Source of the DNA: Epiperipatus broadwayi
Taxonomy: Eukaryota > Onychophora > Udeonychophora > Euonychophora > Peripatidae
Assembly: GCA_028023455.1 (NCBI GenBank)
Contig: JAQFVV010000230.1
Coordinates: 250,001-314,000 of the forward strand
Direction of reading: 5' to 3'
DNA length: 64,000 nt
This document shows, piece after piece, positions 1 to 10,305 of the stretch. Positions within the stretch are counted from its first letter, which is position 1; the number at the start of each line of letters is the position of its first letter. A model generated the notes under the pieces. It had not been told where the DNA came from and searched no databases. It saw only the letters and a list, made by a program, of their open reading frames with translations. The position numbers were made by a program, and so were the translations under genes.

Positions 1-83
1 GCAATTATAATTTTCAAATTGCACCCAATGTATTACATAACTAATGAGTGTAATAATCTTCAAGGATAAATGGGTTTATAAGT

Positions 84-180
84 AATCATTAAAATCAGTC
101 AACCCTTAAACAATCCCAATGTTAATAACTATCAACAATTTCAAACTGTTGTCAAGACAACCTCCTTTTAACAATAAAGG
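84..180. repeat. Dispersed repeat, partner at 33742-33832
   Basis: The sequence around AAACTGTTGTCAAG and CAACCTCCTTTT recurs at 33742-33832 in the same orientation with a few mismatches. The family is not recognised. It lies between the arms of the inverted-repeat element. Confidence 0.5.
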
Positions 181-279
181 TGGAATCTTCAACTTTATTT
201 ATTGTCCAATATATTTATATAGACCATAAATATTACAAATTGACCACAAAGACTGATATTATTAATACAAAGATTTATT

Positions 280-378
280 GTTTTTTTTCTCATGTGTCAT
301 AGCATCAGCCAGGAAGTGAACCCCTAACCCGGGACAACTGCTTGTAAAGCAGCTGTCGCTGACCTCTTGATTGATTAA
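280..378 (-). repeat. SINE-T copy (tRNA-derived SINE), antisense
   Basis: Read on the minus strand this has a tRNA-like head: an AGAGGTCAGCGAC A-box region, an anticodon-arm-like hairpin GCTGCTTTACAAGCAG, then TGTCCCGGGTT and an end GCTATGACACATGAG followed by an A-rich tail. The same order is seen in the + copies at 18812-18927 and 37940-38037. It lacks a clean target duplication and seems old. Confidence 0.6.
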
Positions 379-429
379 GTGTTGAGTGATTTTAATCAAC
401 TCTTATAAACCCATTTAACCTTGAACATT

Positions 430-640
430 ATTATACTTGATATGTATATAATGTGTGAAGTTATCCATATATAATTACTTAATTAGAAAGCATTTTACCT
501 AGAACAATAGTTAATGAAAGCCTATTGCAGCAGGCAAAGAGTTGAAGTAAAATTGTCAACCTGATAGCATTCAAAAGGAGAATTTATAAAGGATCTTCTT
601 TTGAAGGTCACACTATATCTAGAGAACAAAGTATTGCAGT
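430..640. repeat. Partial copy of foldback family F1
   Basis: The segment GTGAAGTTATCC...ATTACTTAATTAGAAAGCATTTTACC matches the left arm of the foldback at 721-984. Only one arm is present. No open reading frame or recognised domain was seen. Confidence 0.5.
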
Positions 641-720
641 TTACATTTACAGGTGTAAGATATCAAAGTACAGCAAACTTTTTAAACTCCTCCAATTGTA
701 GGATATATATTATAATATAT

Positions 721-984
721 TTTAATAAATATTTTAGATGGAAATATTTAATTTGTGAAGTTACCCATTTATAATTACTTAATTAGAAAACATTTTACCC
801 AGAACAATAGCTAATGAAAGTCAACTGACCCAGGCCAAGCAGTCTGATATTTTGACTTTAACTCTTGTTCTGAGGCAATTGGTTTTTATTAGCTACTGCT
901 CTAGGTAAAGTGCTTTCTAATTAAATAATTATAAATAGATAACTCCATACTTTAAATATTTTCATCTAAAACATCTATTACAAA
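721..984. mobile_element. Foldback/MITE element F1
   Basis: Left arm 721-820 and right arm about 885-984 are imperfect reverse complements, sharing ATTTTAGATG near the ends and TTAGAAA-CA-TTTACC near the centre. The centre is about 65 bp. Arms near 100 bp with no coding sequence fit a foldback MITE; the superfamily is unknown. Confidence 0.65.
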
Positions 985-1457
985 TTATTTCTACCATTAG
1001 TTTTTTTTATTTATTGCCACTAACATTACTTATTTTATGATATAACATTTTAGTGAATAATTTGAAAAGCATAGTAACTTAGTCAGAATCAGCCCATTTT
1101 AAATCCATCTATTCTAGGTACTTTCCATTTATATGGTAGGTAGGCTGATTTTCCAAATCCAAATTCAAAGCAATTAATTAATGGTCACAAATAAGAACTC
1201 TCATTCTATGGAAACTGATTTCATCATTGTTTTCTCATCACTGAGAACTGTATGCAAAATAAAAGTGAGCTGAAAGAATTATTCAGCATTGCAGCGCTTG
1301 CAGTTAAAGAATGAAAATATAGTGGTGCAATACATAATCCCTTTATCCACATTAGTCCAGGCAGATGACCAATGGCATGAGATATCCATAAGAACTGAAG
1401 CTTTATATTTACTTAAGTGACTTATTATTGTGGAGATAATTGAACACTTCAATTTTT
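985..1457. other. Unassigned AT-rich sequence
   Basis: No open frame, tRNA, inverted repeat or match to the repeat families of this window was seen. Confidence 0.5.
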
Positions 1458-1582
1458 TGGAAGTTTATTTGAAAATTCTCATAAAATTTGAACACCAGAA
1501 GTGATAGTACTGAATTACAAATCTGTGGTCCTTGAGCTTTGAACTCATCACTCTGTCACTGCTCTAGACCATGCAGGGCATT
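1458..1582 (-). repeat. SINE-A copy, antisense
   Basis: Minus-strand order: a degraded tRNA-like head (CATGGTCTAGAGCAGTGAC), a gap, ACTTCTGGTGTTCAAATT, then TTATGAGAATTTTC and an A-rich end. This head plus ACTTCTGGTTCGAATTTCTTATGA-like tail defines SINE-A, seen about ten times here. This copy is diverged. Confidence 0.55.
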
Positions 1583-2237
1583 AATATAGTAAGTTAAAAA
1601 ACTCAGTGAAGAGACAGAAAAGCCTGTCTATGTGTTTGACTAAAATCATTGCATTATTTACCACACGAGGTCTCTGCCAGTAGTCTAAATACAGATAGAA
1701 TCCTATATTTAAAATACCAGAAACAATTTATTTAAAAATGGCTAAACACATTAATTAATTGCATATTTAAATTTTGTTGATATTAGTGTAATTATTTTAT
1801 ATTCATTTACAGCGTTTTTCTGTTTTTAATAACCACTAAATCTTCAGTTCTTTTCATGAAATGCTTTTTTTTTAATTTGAGAGAATACATCAGATAATAT
1901 AAACAAATGTTATAATAATAAGATCTGTTTCAAGAAGCATTTCCAAATGCAGCTTAATTATACTTGGGGGAAAAGAATTAAAATATTTTCCATTCATTCT
2001 TATATAATGAATGTTTTAAGTCTGATAAAATAGAAAGTTGTTTTAAAATTGGCTGCTAACCAGTGATATTTTGTGCTGAATTATTTTGATTTTGTATAGT
2101 TTCTTTATATATATCACTTCAACGCATTCTTTCTTTGCTTGTTATCTCTATTAAATAAACTCCCAGATATTTCCTATAAACTCCTTATATACTTTAATTA
2201 ATATTTCTATTGGAGTTTTAAAATATCATTAACATTT
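1583..2237. other. Unassigned AT-rich sequence
   Basis: Low-complexity AT-rich DNA up to the Merlin element, with no open frame or repeat match. Confidence 0.45.
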
Positions 2238-2460
2238 GGTAAAGGTTTACTTTAGCGACCACAGCATAAAAATCATGTTCACCCTCTAGTTTTCAAAATT
2301 ATAAGTAAATTATTATTCGAAAATCTTACGTATATACTACTATATTTCAATTACATTAAAATTTATTAAAATGTAAAAGATAAAAAAAATATTTACCATT
2401 TTAAAAAAGTTGAAATAATTGCACTAGTATAATTAAAACAATTAGTTTAAATTATTTGAA

Positions 2461-2510
2461 ACTTAAGAATTTAAACTATCGGCATTTATAACTTAAGAAT
2501 TTAAACTATC
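2461..2510. repeat. 30-bp period direct duplication
   Basis: The 20-mer ACTTAAGAATTTAAACTATC occurs at 2461-2480 and again at 2491-2510 inside the Merlin element, just upstream of the recognisable transposase sequence. It looks like a small local duplication. Confidence 0.85.
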
Positions 2511-2514
2511 TCGA

Positions 2515-2965
2515 TGGTTCTCGGCGGAATAGATGACAATGGGGAGCCATTAGTCATCGAAATTGGCGAAACATATTATTTCCACAGAAAATACCACAGG
2601 GGGACTACATGCTTCTTGACTTAAGTTGCAGATAGAACGGCTGGCTCATTGGAGGCCCTAATCCAGCAGTACATTTACTAGGGACTCGCATAATTTCAGA
2701 TGGCTGGGCTGCGTACAATAATATCAGCAGACTTAGCAATGGGGTGCACATGCATTCGGTTGTCATCCACCAGGACAACTTCATGAATCCTGAAGACCAA
2801 GACATACATACCCAGAATATTGAGAATATGTGGATGAGGGCCAAGCATAAGCTGAAATTCCAATATGGTACCAGCAGGCTTTATTTTCATCGTACCTCCA
2901 AGAATTTGCCTTCCACAGTAGATATAGCACTGCCACCCTTTTCTCCAACTTCCTGCTATGCATAG
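2515..2965 (+). pseudogene. Merlin transposase pseudogene (ISXO2-like)
   Basis: Three blocks of an ISXO2-like (IS1595-type) DDE transposase can be read. The first, from 2515, includes VIEIGETYYFHRKYHRG. The second, around 2690, is in another frame and reads IISDGWAAYNN. The third (2744-2965) includes HTQNIENMW and KLKFQYGTSR. In this family the first catalytic Asp sits in an EIDET-like motif; here codon 2565-2567 is GGC (Gly). The second Asp (2699-2701) and the Glu of NIENMW (2822-2824) remain. Blocks one and two differ in frame, the middle is degraded, and the N-terminal helix-turn-helix region is missing. The product cannot be active; any movement needed transposase from another copy. Confidence 0.8.
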
Positions 2966-3299
2966 GGTATATAATTATGCTTAAAAAGGTAAATTCTTTT
3001 TTTTATATTATCTTTTACGTTTTAATTAATAAATATTTACTGTAATTGTAATATAAGAGCAGATACGTAAGATTTTAGTTCTAATTTTAAAAACTAGATG
3101 GCGAATATGCCCTGGTCGCTAAAGTAAACCTTTACCAAAACATTCTATAATTTGTTTTTAAACTGTATGCATTTATAACAATATTTCTTATATGTGAAAC
3201 TATTTAAAATATTGAATATAACCTTAACGTATTCTAGCCATGAACACCTTTCAAAAAATCTCAGTTATATTTAATGTTAAAATATCAAAACACTACATG

Positions 3300-4182
3300 A
3301 TTACCATTTTATATGCTTGCACAGGCTGTTAATAACGGCAGCAAATTCTCTTGCCCATAGGATAAAGGTGACTGTGGTTTTTGGAAAACAGATACCAAAA
3401 TGTATAGATGCTGAAGTGATTCAGATCTGTATGATTGTACAAGCAAATATGCTTGGGATAAAAACATTATTGTGCTTTCATCTTGGGTTCCTAGCTTTAT
3501 AGTTAACCAAGTAGGTAAAAGGTGCCTGCTGGAGGGTTGCATTAGATTCTAATATCTAGGTGCAGTCTTCTCAAATCCAAGGTTTCTTACTGATAAAGGC
3601 CACAAGAAACTAGTCTGGGAATATTGGATGAGTAGACACTAGATAGAATTTTATACACAAGCATTTCTGCATCCATTGATTATGAAGACTTGCACTTGGT
3701 GGCACTACTGTATGGAGAGTTTGCTACCATTATTAATAGCTTGTATACAGATATGAAATGGTGATCATATAATGTCTTGATGATTTTATACTTATCCTCT
3801 CCATGGGATAATGCTGACTGTGGTTTTTGAAAAACTACAGACACCAAAATATATAGATACTGAACTGAGTTCAGATCTCTGACTGTACAAGCAAATGATC
3901 TTGGGTTGAAAACATTATTGTGTTTTCATCTTGGCTCCTAGCTTTATAGTTATTTAAGTAGGGTAAAAGGTGACTGCCGGAGGGTTGCATTAGATCTTAA
4001 GGTCTAGGTGCAGTGCTCTCAAATCCAAAGCTCTCATTGATGAAAGCTATAAGCTAGAAACAAGTCTCAGGATATTGGATGAATAGGCACTTGATAGGGA
4101 TTTTATACACAAACCTTCCTGCATCCATTTATTATGAAGGCTTGCACTTGGTGGCACTACTATATGAAGTGTTTCATTTAGG
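3300..4182 (+). repeat. Family B repeat, tandem pair
   Basis: Two similar units of roughly 450 bp lie head to tail (about 3310-3765 and 3770-4182). Each runs from CCCATAGGATAA-like sequence through GACTGTGGTTTTTG, TTCAGATCT, CCTAGCTTTATAGTTA, GGAGGGTTGCATTAGAT, GATAAAGGCCACAAG-like and ends TGCACTTGGTGGCACTACTGTATGGAG. No protein was recognised. The same blocks recur at 7330, 40185, 48795-49625, 53825 and 59930, so this is an abundant non-coding family. Its terminal blocks occur elsewhere as inverted arms. Confidence 0.75.
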
Positions 4183-4580
4183 CAGGGGTCCCCAACCTTT
4201 TTGCACTTAGGAGCACATTCTATAATACCGGCCAGGTGGCTGGCACCATTTATTTTTTTCAACCAGATGGTGGGCACCATTTATTTTTTCAATGTAAATT
4301 TATAGTTGGATATTGTTAATAATACACATAATGTACAAAATAATATTTATTTCAAAAATAAAATTTTAACATATAATTAACGTTTCTATTTTTACGCTGT
4401 AAAAGTATAGTATGCTCTACAATTTGATTACAATATAATACAATAATTTATAAGAAATTTTAAAAATTAAATTTATTTGTATCAGATAAATAATTTTTTA
4501 TCATGTTCGGATAGCGGCGGGAACACGTGAAATGGTCTGCGGGCACCATGGTGCCCGCGGGCATAGGGTTGGGGACCCCT
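4183..4580. mobile_element. hAT-type MITE (hAT-1)
   Basis: The ends are CAGGGGTCCCCAACC and GGTTGGGGACCCCT, classic hAT termini. Flanking 8-mers are CATTTAGG (4175-4182) and AATTTAGG (4581-4588), 7 of 8 matching, fitting the 8-bp hAT target duplication. The 398-bp body has short GGGCACCAT-rich subterminal repeats near both ends and no transposase. It inserted at the end of the second family B unit. Confidence 0.85.
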
Positions 4581-4619
4581 AATTTAGGTTATCACATTTC
4601 AGCAGTTAAATCAATAATT

Positions 4620-4745
4620 GGCTTATTTTTTGAGAATTTATGATATTTAAGTGGCAGAAATAACAGCACTGGAATGGAACTGAGGATTTACTGTCCAGAA
4701 TTTGACCTTCTTTCACTAAACTAAACCATACAGGACCATTACATT
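4620..4745 (-). repeat. SINE-A copy, antisense, diverged
   Basis: On the minus strand a head like GGTTTAGTTTAGTGAAAG is followed by a body similar to other SINE-A copies and a tail with TATCATAAATTCTCAAAAA. It is older than the copies at 36055 and 61155. Confidence 0.45.
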
Positions 4746-4914
4746 TCATAGCGCTTATATATTAGTTTGGCACTGATGAAAGTCATGGCACAAACAAATG
4801 TGTATATAAAGACCAAATCAAACACACTTACAATCTTCAAAAAAGGAAAGGAATTAATTTTGTGAGTAAATATTAGATTATATTCTGATGAGAAAAAAGT
4901 AATTAGTCAATTTG

Positions 4915-5475
4915 ATTTATAAGTATCAAATTTTATGCACTTACAACTAGTAAATAATTAAGATAAACATATCATTGATTATTATTAATTACTGTATTTA
5001 TTTAACTAAAGTATCTCAAGCCCAGATATAAATTTTAACCCTCAATTATAGATTAAAATATTTATTTTAATTAAATACAAGCACATGGAATAACTCAACT
5101 TCATTTCACTTTTATGGGTAATATTTAACAATTGTAAGACAAATGATCCATAAGATACATGTCATTGCTAAAACATCACCCTTCAGTTGGACCAAGTCAG
5201 GATTTTTTATATATGTTTTGATCATTTGCTCAGTATTTACCAATACCAAATTCTTACACTTTTATTTACAAGTCTCAAACTTTCTGCGTTTTTAATTTTG
5301 ATACCATCTGCTTCAGATTACAGTAATGATTCTTACTAATAAGCATTTACTTGATTAGAGATTATCATATCATTACTAATCCAGATATATGCTTTAAATC
5401 TCATTTTTATACATATAACTACAATTTGATTTACAAGCATCAAACTTTTGACACTCACGACTTTAATGATAATTT
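4915..5475. repeat. Dispersed repeat family D fragments
   Basis: Segments with TTGATTTATAAGTATCAAA (about 4909), TTTACAAGTCTCAAAC (about 5265) and TTGATTTACAAGCATCAAAC (about 5427) share flanking text of the kind GATTATCATATCATTA and CCAGATATA-TTTAAA-CTCA. A further copy is at 22235-22375. No coding sequence was recognised and the family is unknown. Confidence 0.5.
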
Positions 5476-5569
5476 ATTAAACTATAGAGAATTTCAGTTA
5501 AAGATATATATATATATATTAATTAATACTAGGAATCGATGTCTATATTTCTTCAAAATAATATATGGG

Positions 5570-5828
5570 TAAACTTATAAATAAATATTAAAAATACAGT
5601 AATTAAAATTTGTTAAAGAAAACAAAAAATATATATGTCACTTAGGAGCGCTTTCAACTATCCTTGTAGTCTTTTTCAACTAATACTTTGAAAGGTCAAC
5701 TTTCCCATAATTCCATGATTTTAACGTTTGCTGCCTTCCTAAAGCTCTCCTAAGTGACGTTTATATTTTTTGTTCTTTTTAACAAATTTTAATTACTGTA
5801 TTTTCTAATATTTATTTATAAGTTTATA
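5570..5828. mobile_element. MITE with about 85-bp terminal inverted repeats
   Basis: Left arm 5570-5655 and right arm 5741-5828 are near-perfect reverse complements: both carry TACAGTAATTAAAATTTGTT and the inner block TCACTTAGGAG / CTCCTAAGTGA. The centre of about 85 bp is unique. There is no coding sequence; the superfamily cannot be named because the exact ends lie in AT-rich DNA. Confidence 0.75.
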
Positions 5829-6329
5829 TATATATTAATTAATATATTATTTTAGTAAAATAATGTAATGTGTATCTCTATTTACTTTTTTCTAAGTATT
5901 TAATAAGACTTTTAAAAAAAATCTAACTTTGAATACAGTCTATTTACAAAAAAAATTCGAACATTTCAATTCTAACATTAGAACAGAAATTCTACCTGTG
6001 GCGAACTTATACTTTTTCAATCTAGATGAGAATAGAAAATGATTGAAAAGAAAGTTAATAAAATTTTGTTAGAAAATAATCTAATAAAACTGAATATTTG
6101 ATTTTAAAAATTATTTTGAAATTTCTGCTGATAACGATAAATTTCAGTTGTTTTTAGTAAAAAAAAATGTTTTTAAAATTGCATTTTATTGATTTGTATG
6201 GATTGTATTATAAAGTTTCTAACAGTAGATTCATTATTTTAGAATTGGATTTTTTTTAAAAAGAATATAGCAAAAATAAAATTCAAACTAATATTTTAAA
6301 AAATAATAATTCAATAATTAATAAGAAGA
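5829..6329. other. Unassigned AT-rich sequence
   Basis: AT-rich DNA with homopolymer A and T runs. Nothing was recognised. Confidence 0.45.
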
Positions 6330-6432
6330 CATGATATTCAAGTACTGAAAATTACAGGTTGAACTATGATTCAGGAGCTTTTAACTCTCCAATCTGGTAG
6401 TTTGCTCTAAGCCAAATCATACAGAACAACAG
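6330..6432 (-). repeat. SINE-A copy, antisense, degraded
   Basis: The minus-strand head GTTCTGTATGATTTGGCTTAG and the body order resemble SINE-A. The tail is worn. Confidence 0.4.
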
Positions 6433-6775
6433 GTCATTTATTAAAGTAACATATTAGGAAAAATCTTCTAATTATTATAAATTAGATAGTACATAATACA
6501 AATTTGAATTGTCGATATTTTTTTTGTTAATAAAAGAGAAAATAGACAAGAGGTGATTTAAAGAAAGGTTTAAAAAATGATTTGTTGAAAATCTGGATAT
6601 GGGAATTGTAAAAGAATCAAATAAAATTTTCCTTATACATCAAGACTAAAGGAAATACCTGCCAAACTAATTCAAAATTGGGTGATAAATTTTTGTTTTT
6701 TAAATAGCTGAATTTGAATTATTTTGAATAGACAATTTATAATCAGCCTACTAATCCAAATAGTAATAATAATAA

Positions 6776-6905
6776 TCAAATGTCTTTATTACTTGGGAGT
6801 TAGTAAGAGTTTTGAGCCCTGGAAGTGCCATACCTGAAACCAACTCAAGGACCTTACATTGTGGAATTCAACATTCTACTACTGCACTAAACTATGCAAG
6901 TCAAT
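6776..6905 (-). repeat. SINE-A copy, antisense
   Basis: The minus strand reads a head with AGTTTAGTGCAGTAGTAGAATG, then a body, then ACTTCCAGGGCTCAAAACTC and ACTCCCAAGTAATAAAG. This matches the SINE-A plan (tRNA-like head, then a conserved tail ending near AATAAA). Confidence 0.6.
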
Positions 6906-7067
6906 TCAAACAATAGTTGTCCGGAAATAGTTATCTGGATTTTTTTAGATGAAAGGTTCTGTGAATTGGATGAGTATTGGTGCACAGATCATAAATAACA
7001 AACACAAGTATAATAAGACAAAACAATAATCACTTCTGAAAAGGTTTCATATACCTGCCTGACTGAT

Positions 7068-7180
7068 TTGGTGCAGTGGTAGAATGGCAGACTTTGGAGC
7101 TAAGGATCACAGTTTGTGGCTCTTCTTTGTAACTTCTGGTCTTCAGACTTCTTATTAACTTCTGAGTAATAAACTATTCA
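7068..7180 (+). repeat. SINE-A copy, sense
   Basis: The copy begins TTTGGTGCAGTGGTAGAATGG, a good A-box-like tRNA head, continues GCAGACTTTGGAGC and has the tail AACTTCTGGTCTTCAGAC with ACTTCTGAGTAATAAAC. It is one of the two sense copies and shows the family order most clearly. Confidence 0.65.
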
Positions 7181-7204
7181 ATTATTATATACCCATAGAC
7201 TCTG

Positions 7205-7655
7205 TGGATATAATTTACCTTTTACATATACACAGGCAAAATTTTATCATCACATTAACCACAATATTTGAATTCCATTAGAGATAGTACCTTTTGTTGT
7301 TATAGATACAAAATCCAATTAATATGAAGCATCACATGATCACCATTTCTCACACTTGTTTATAACTGTTATTAAAACAAACAAAACTCTCTATACATAT
7401 TGCCCCTCAGTGCAAGCCAGAGTGATCTCTGGATGCCAGAAGGCTTGTGCTTAAAGTCCCCATCTAGTGCCTACTTATCCAACATCCCTATACTAGTTTT
7501 TGGCTTGTCGTCTTTGTCAGTGAAGAGTTTTGTAGTTAAGTAGAGATAAAAGGTGGCTGCTGGAGGGTTGCATTAGATCCTAATATCTAGGTGCAGTGCT
7601 CTCAGATCCAAGGATCCTCACTGATGAAGGCCACAAGTCAGAAACTAGTCTGGAG
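7205..7655 (+). repeat. Family B repeat copy
   Basis: It contains CACATGATCACCATTT, AACAAAACTCTC, a CAAGCC...GGATGCC end block in inverted sense, then GGAGGGTTGCATTAGATCC and GATGAAGGCCACAAG. It thus has both an inverted end and the direct body, like the foldback at 48795-49625. LINE-A begins immediately after. Confidence 0.65.
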
Positions 7656-9291
7656 GTGTTGGACTCTGTTGCCAATGTTTTTTTCTGGTCCGAAGTTTTT
7701 GATACTCATTTATCTCACTTGATTGATTGTTTAAAAAATGTTAGACCTTCTTGTTTAGATAATTTAACTTCAAAAAATAATAAGCTTATATTTATACCAG
7801 TTTTGGTTCATTTTCTTAATCTTCCATTGACTATTGGTCCATTTCCTGAGTATTTGAAGATTGGGATTATTACACCAATCTATAAAAAAAAGGATGATTC
7901 ATTACTTATTAGCAACTACAGACCTATTTCAATCATTTCAAATTATTTTTAAGCTGTTTGAGATGGTAGTCAAGGATAAAAGGTCTTAAGTGAACATAGA
8001 GTGATTTCTGTGCTTCAGTATGGTTTTGTTGTTTAAAAAAGTACTTTAGATACTCTTAATAGTCATGTGTATAATTTGACATCTTTGTTAAATAATGGTC
8101 TTAAAACTGCAGCCATATACTTAGATCTTTTAAAAGCATTTGACTCTGTTAATCATAAAATTATTCTTTCAGTGATTATATTCATATGGCTTTAGAGATC
8201 ATTTTGTTTCTTGGTTACAAAGTTATTTAAGAGACAGAAAACAGATGACCAAAATGCCAAAATTAGTGATTTTAAATTGATAAATCATAGAGTTCCACAA
8301 GGTCCTCTACTTGGTCCTATGTTATTTTTGATTTATATTAATAATATTTTGCATTGCCTTTGAATTCAGTGATTAACAATTTTGCTAATGATATTACTCT
8401 GTCTTTTGGTGCTGTTTCATATAGTCTTCTTGAGCAAATGAATAATAAGGATTTGTCTTTAATTAGTAATTGACTTACACTAAATTGTGTAACAGTCAAT
8501 TGTAATAAAACAAGAGCTATTTTTTTTCTTATAAATTTGTTTCTCATTCTTTAAATATTTCTATTTGTAACCAATACAGAGCTTACTGTAATAGGATTTG
8601 TACTTGTGGTAATATTGTTTTTGTTGATAATTATTGTTATTTGGGAGTTTTTATTGATTCTAGGTTATCTTTGTCAATTCATATTGTTTATTTGTGTTTG
8701 AGGTTATGTAAGATTAATTATTTATTTTACTATTTAGTTAAAGTTTTCACTAGATCTGTTTTGATAACTATTTATGAATCTTATTATCAATGTAATTTGT
8801 CTTATAATATTTTTATTTGGGATGTTTGCACTGCTTACACTTTTCCATCATTATGTTTTACAAAATTACACTGTGCATATTATTTTTGGAAAGTCTAAAT
8901 CAACTTTGGTTCAGAATATCTATGATAAAGGCCATGTTTTATCTATTGTTAATCTTTATAAATATAGGGTAATTATTGATATATTTCGTCATCATCGTTC
9001 TCTTTTATGTGCAAGAATTTTTAAACTAAGTACTTGATTTGCTAAAACCTTTCAATTGACATTGCCTGCTTTTAATTTGGAAAGTACTTGCACCCAGTTC
9101 ACGTAGTTCAATTACAATGGTATTAGATTGTTTAATTCTTTTGTCTCTGCTTATTCATTAGATATTGATCACATATCACTTGCTATGTTTAAAAAGTATT
9201 TGCGATATTGATTATACTCTAGATAGTTGTTTTGATTAATATTTTGTAATTTATTATATTGTTTATATTGTGACTTTGTAATTAAATGTAA
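7656..9291 (+). pseudogene. LINE-A: decayed Jockey/CR1-like reverse transcriptase
   Basis: A non-LTR reverse transcriptase runs through several frames. Recognisable in order are a fingers block with NYRPISIISN (about 7914), motif A AIYLDLLKAFDSVNHK (about 8111), motif B VPQGPLLGPMLFLIYINN (about 8292), a motif C region reading NFANDITL where the family has ADD (about 8380), and a thumb with GVFIDSRLSLSIH (about 8645). The C-terminal part has FKLST and AMFKKYLRY blocks. Many in-frame stops and shifts break it, and the second catalytic position of motif C has become Asn. The endonuclease is missing, so the copy was 5'-truncated. It ends directly in an (ATT)n array. Confidence 0.8.
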
Positions 9292-9419
<128 letters not shown>

Positions 9420-10270
9420 GTGAATCTACATGGTGTGAAATTACTTTAAATCACAATTTTAAATTTATTTTAGGTAATGTTTACCTCAAACCCACTATGT
9501 CATTGTTGGAGTTTGATTATTTTTTGACATCTCTTGAAGATTTTCTGATTGGCTATGATAATATTATTATTACTGGTGATTTAAATATTCTGGATTTATA
9601 TCAGGGTAGAATTGCTACACACTTTTCGGTTTTGTCTTCTAAGGCTTCTAGAATGTTAAAGTTCTGTAAATTTTTAGGACTTAAGCAATATAACCCATTT
9701 GTTAATTCCTATCATCGTACTTTGGATTAAATTTTATGTAATTCAACAGTAGTTAATAATTTTCAAGTTGTTTCTGTTAATTTTCCTACTGATGCTCATC
9801 ATCCACCTTTTAAGTTTTATATTAACGTTTGTCACTCAAAGATTAATTTTTCTAATATTTCAAGAAAGGATTATGGGAAGGGTAATTATGTTGATTTTTG
9901 TAGTAACTTTTCTAAGGTTAATTGGAATTTTTTGTATTCTTTTAATGATGTAAATCACTGCTTGGATGGGTTTTTAAAGATTCTTAATAGTTTTATTGAT
10001 TTGTATATTCCCAATAAGCGGCCTTTTTATAAGGGTTTTCCTCCTTGGTTTTCATGCGATCTTATTAAAATTATTAAAAGGAAGTCTTATCATCGTAGAC
10101 TTTATTTTAAAATGCAGAATATCTTTTTTTATAATAATTTTGTTAATTTCAGAAGATTGGTGAAGCATGTTTATAAAAGAGATTTGCAGAATTATATTAG
10201 AAAAATTGAGGTTAATATTTCTTCTAACCCTAAAGAATTTTGGGATTTCATTAATGTCTGGTTTGGGTAA
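9420..10270 (+). pseudogene. LINE-B endonuclease domain (APE-type), broken
   Basis: This frame encodes the C-terminal part of an apurinic-like endonuclease: ESTWCEITLN at the start, ILGNVYLKP, then IIITGDLNILD with the catalytic Asp and Asn of the GDxN motif (about 9570), and TDAHHPP where the family has an SDH-like box (about 9790). A TAA stop at 9728-9730 follows HRTLD, but the same frame continues open to 10270. Beyond it the frame shifts twice (about 10250 and 10340) before the reverse transcriptase. The N-terminal half of the endonuclease was lost by 5' truncation. The enzyme nicks target DNA for target-primed reverse transcription; this copy could not make it intact. Confidence 0.75.
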
Positions 10271-10305
10271 GAAAAGGGTTCAAGATACTCATGGTTTCAC
10301 TTTAA

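Larger units (their letters stand above)
48..432. repeat. Imperfect inverted-repeat element
   Basis: The arms at about 48-118 and 361-432 are imperfect reverse complements; both carry the block ATGGGTTTATAAG followed by a similar run. The interior holds AT-rich sequence and most of a SINE-T-like copy. Arms of about 70 bp around a unique centre suggest a MITE or foldback element. No coding capacity or clear target duplication was seen. Confidence 0.5.
2238..3136 (+). mobile_element. Merlin-superfamily DNA transposon, defective
   Basis: The element starts GGTAAAGGTTTACTTTAGCG and ends with its reverse complement. The first 24 bp of both ends are identical, and similarity continues for about 60 bp to CTAGTTTT. 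At 899 bp it encloses an ISXO2/IS1595-type transposase remnant, which defines Merlin (Merlin is the eukaryotic relative of IS1016/IS1595). The flanks TTAACATT and AAAACATT match 6 of 8 and could be a worn 8-bp target duplication. Perfect outer ends with a dead gene suggest either late mobilisation in trans or end conservation. Confidence 0.82.
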
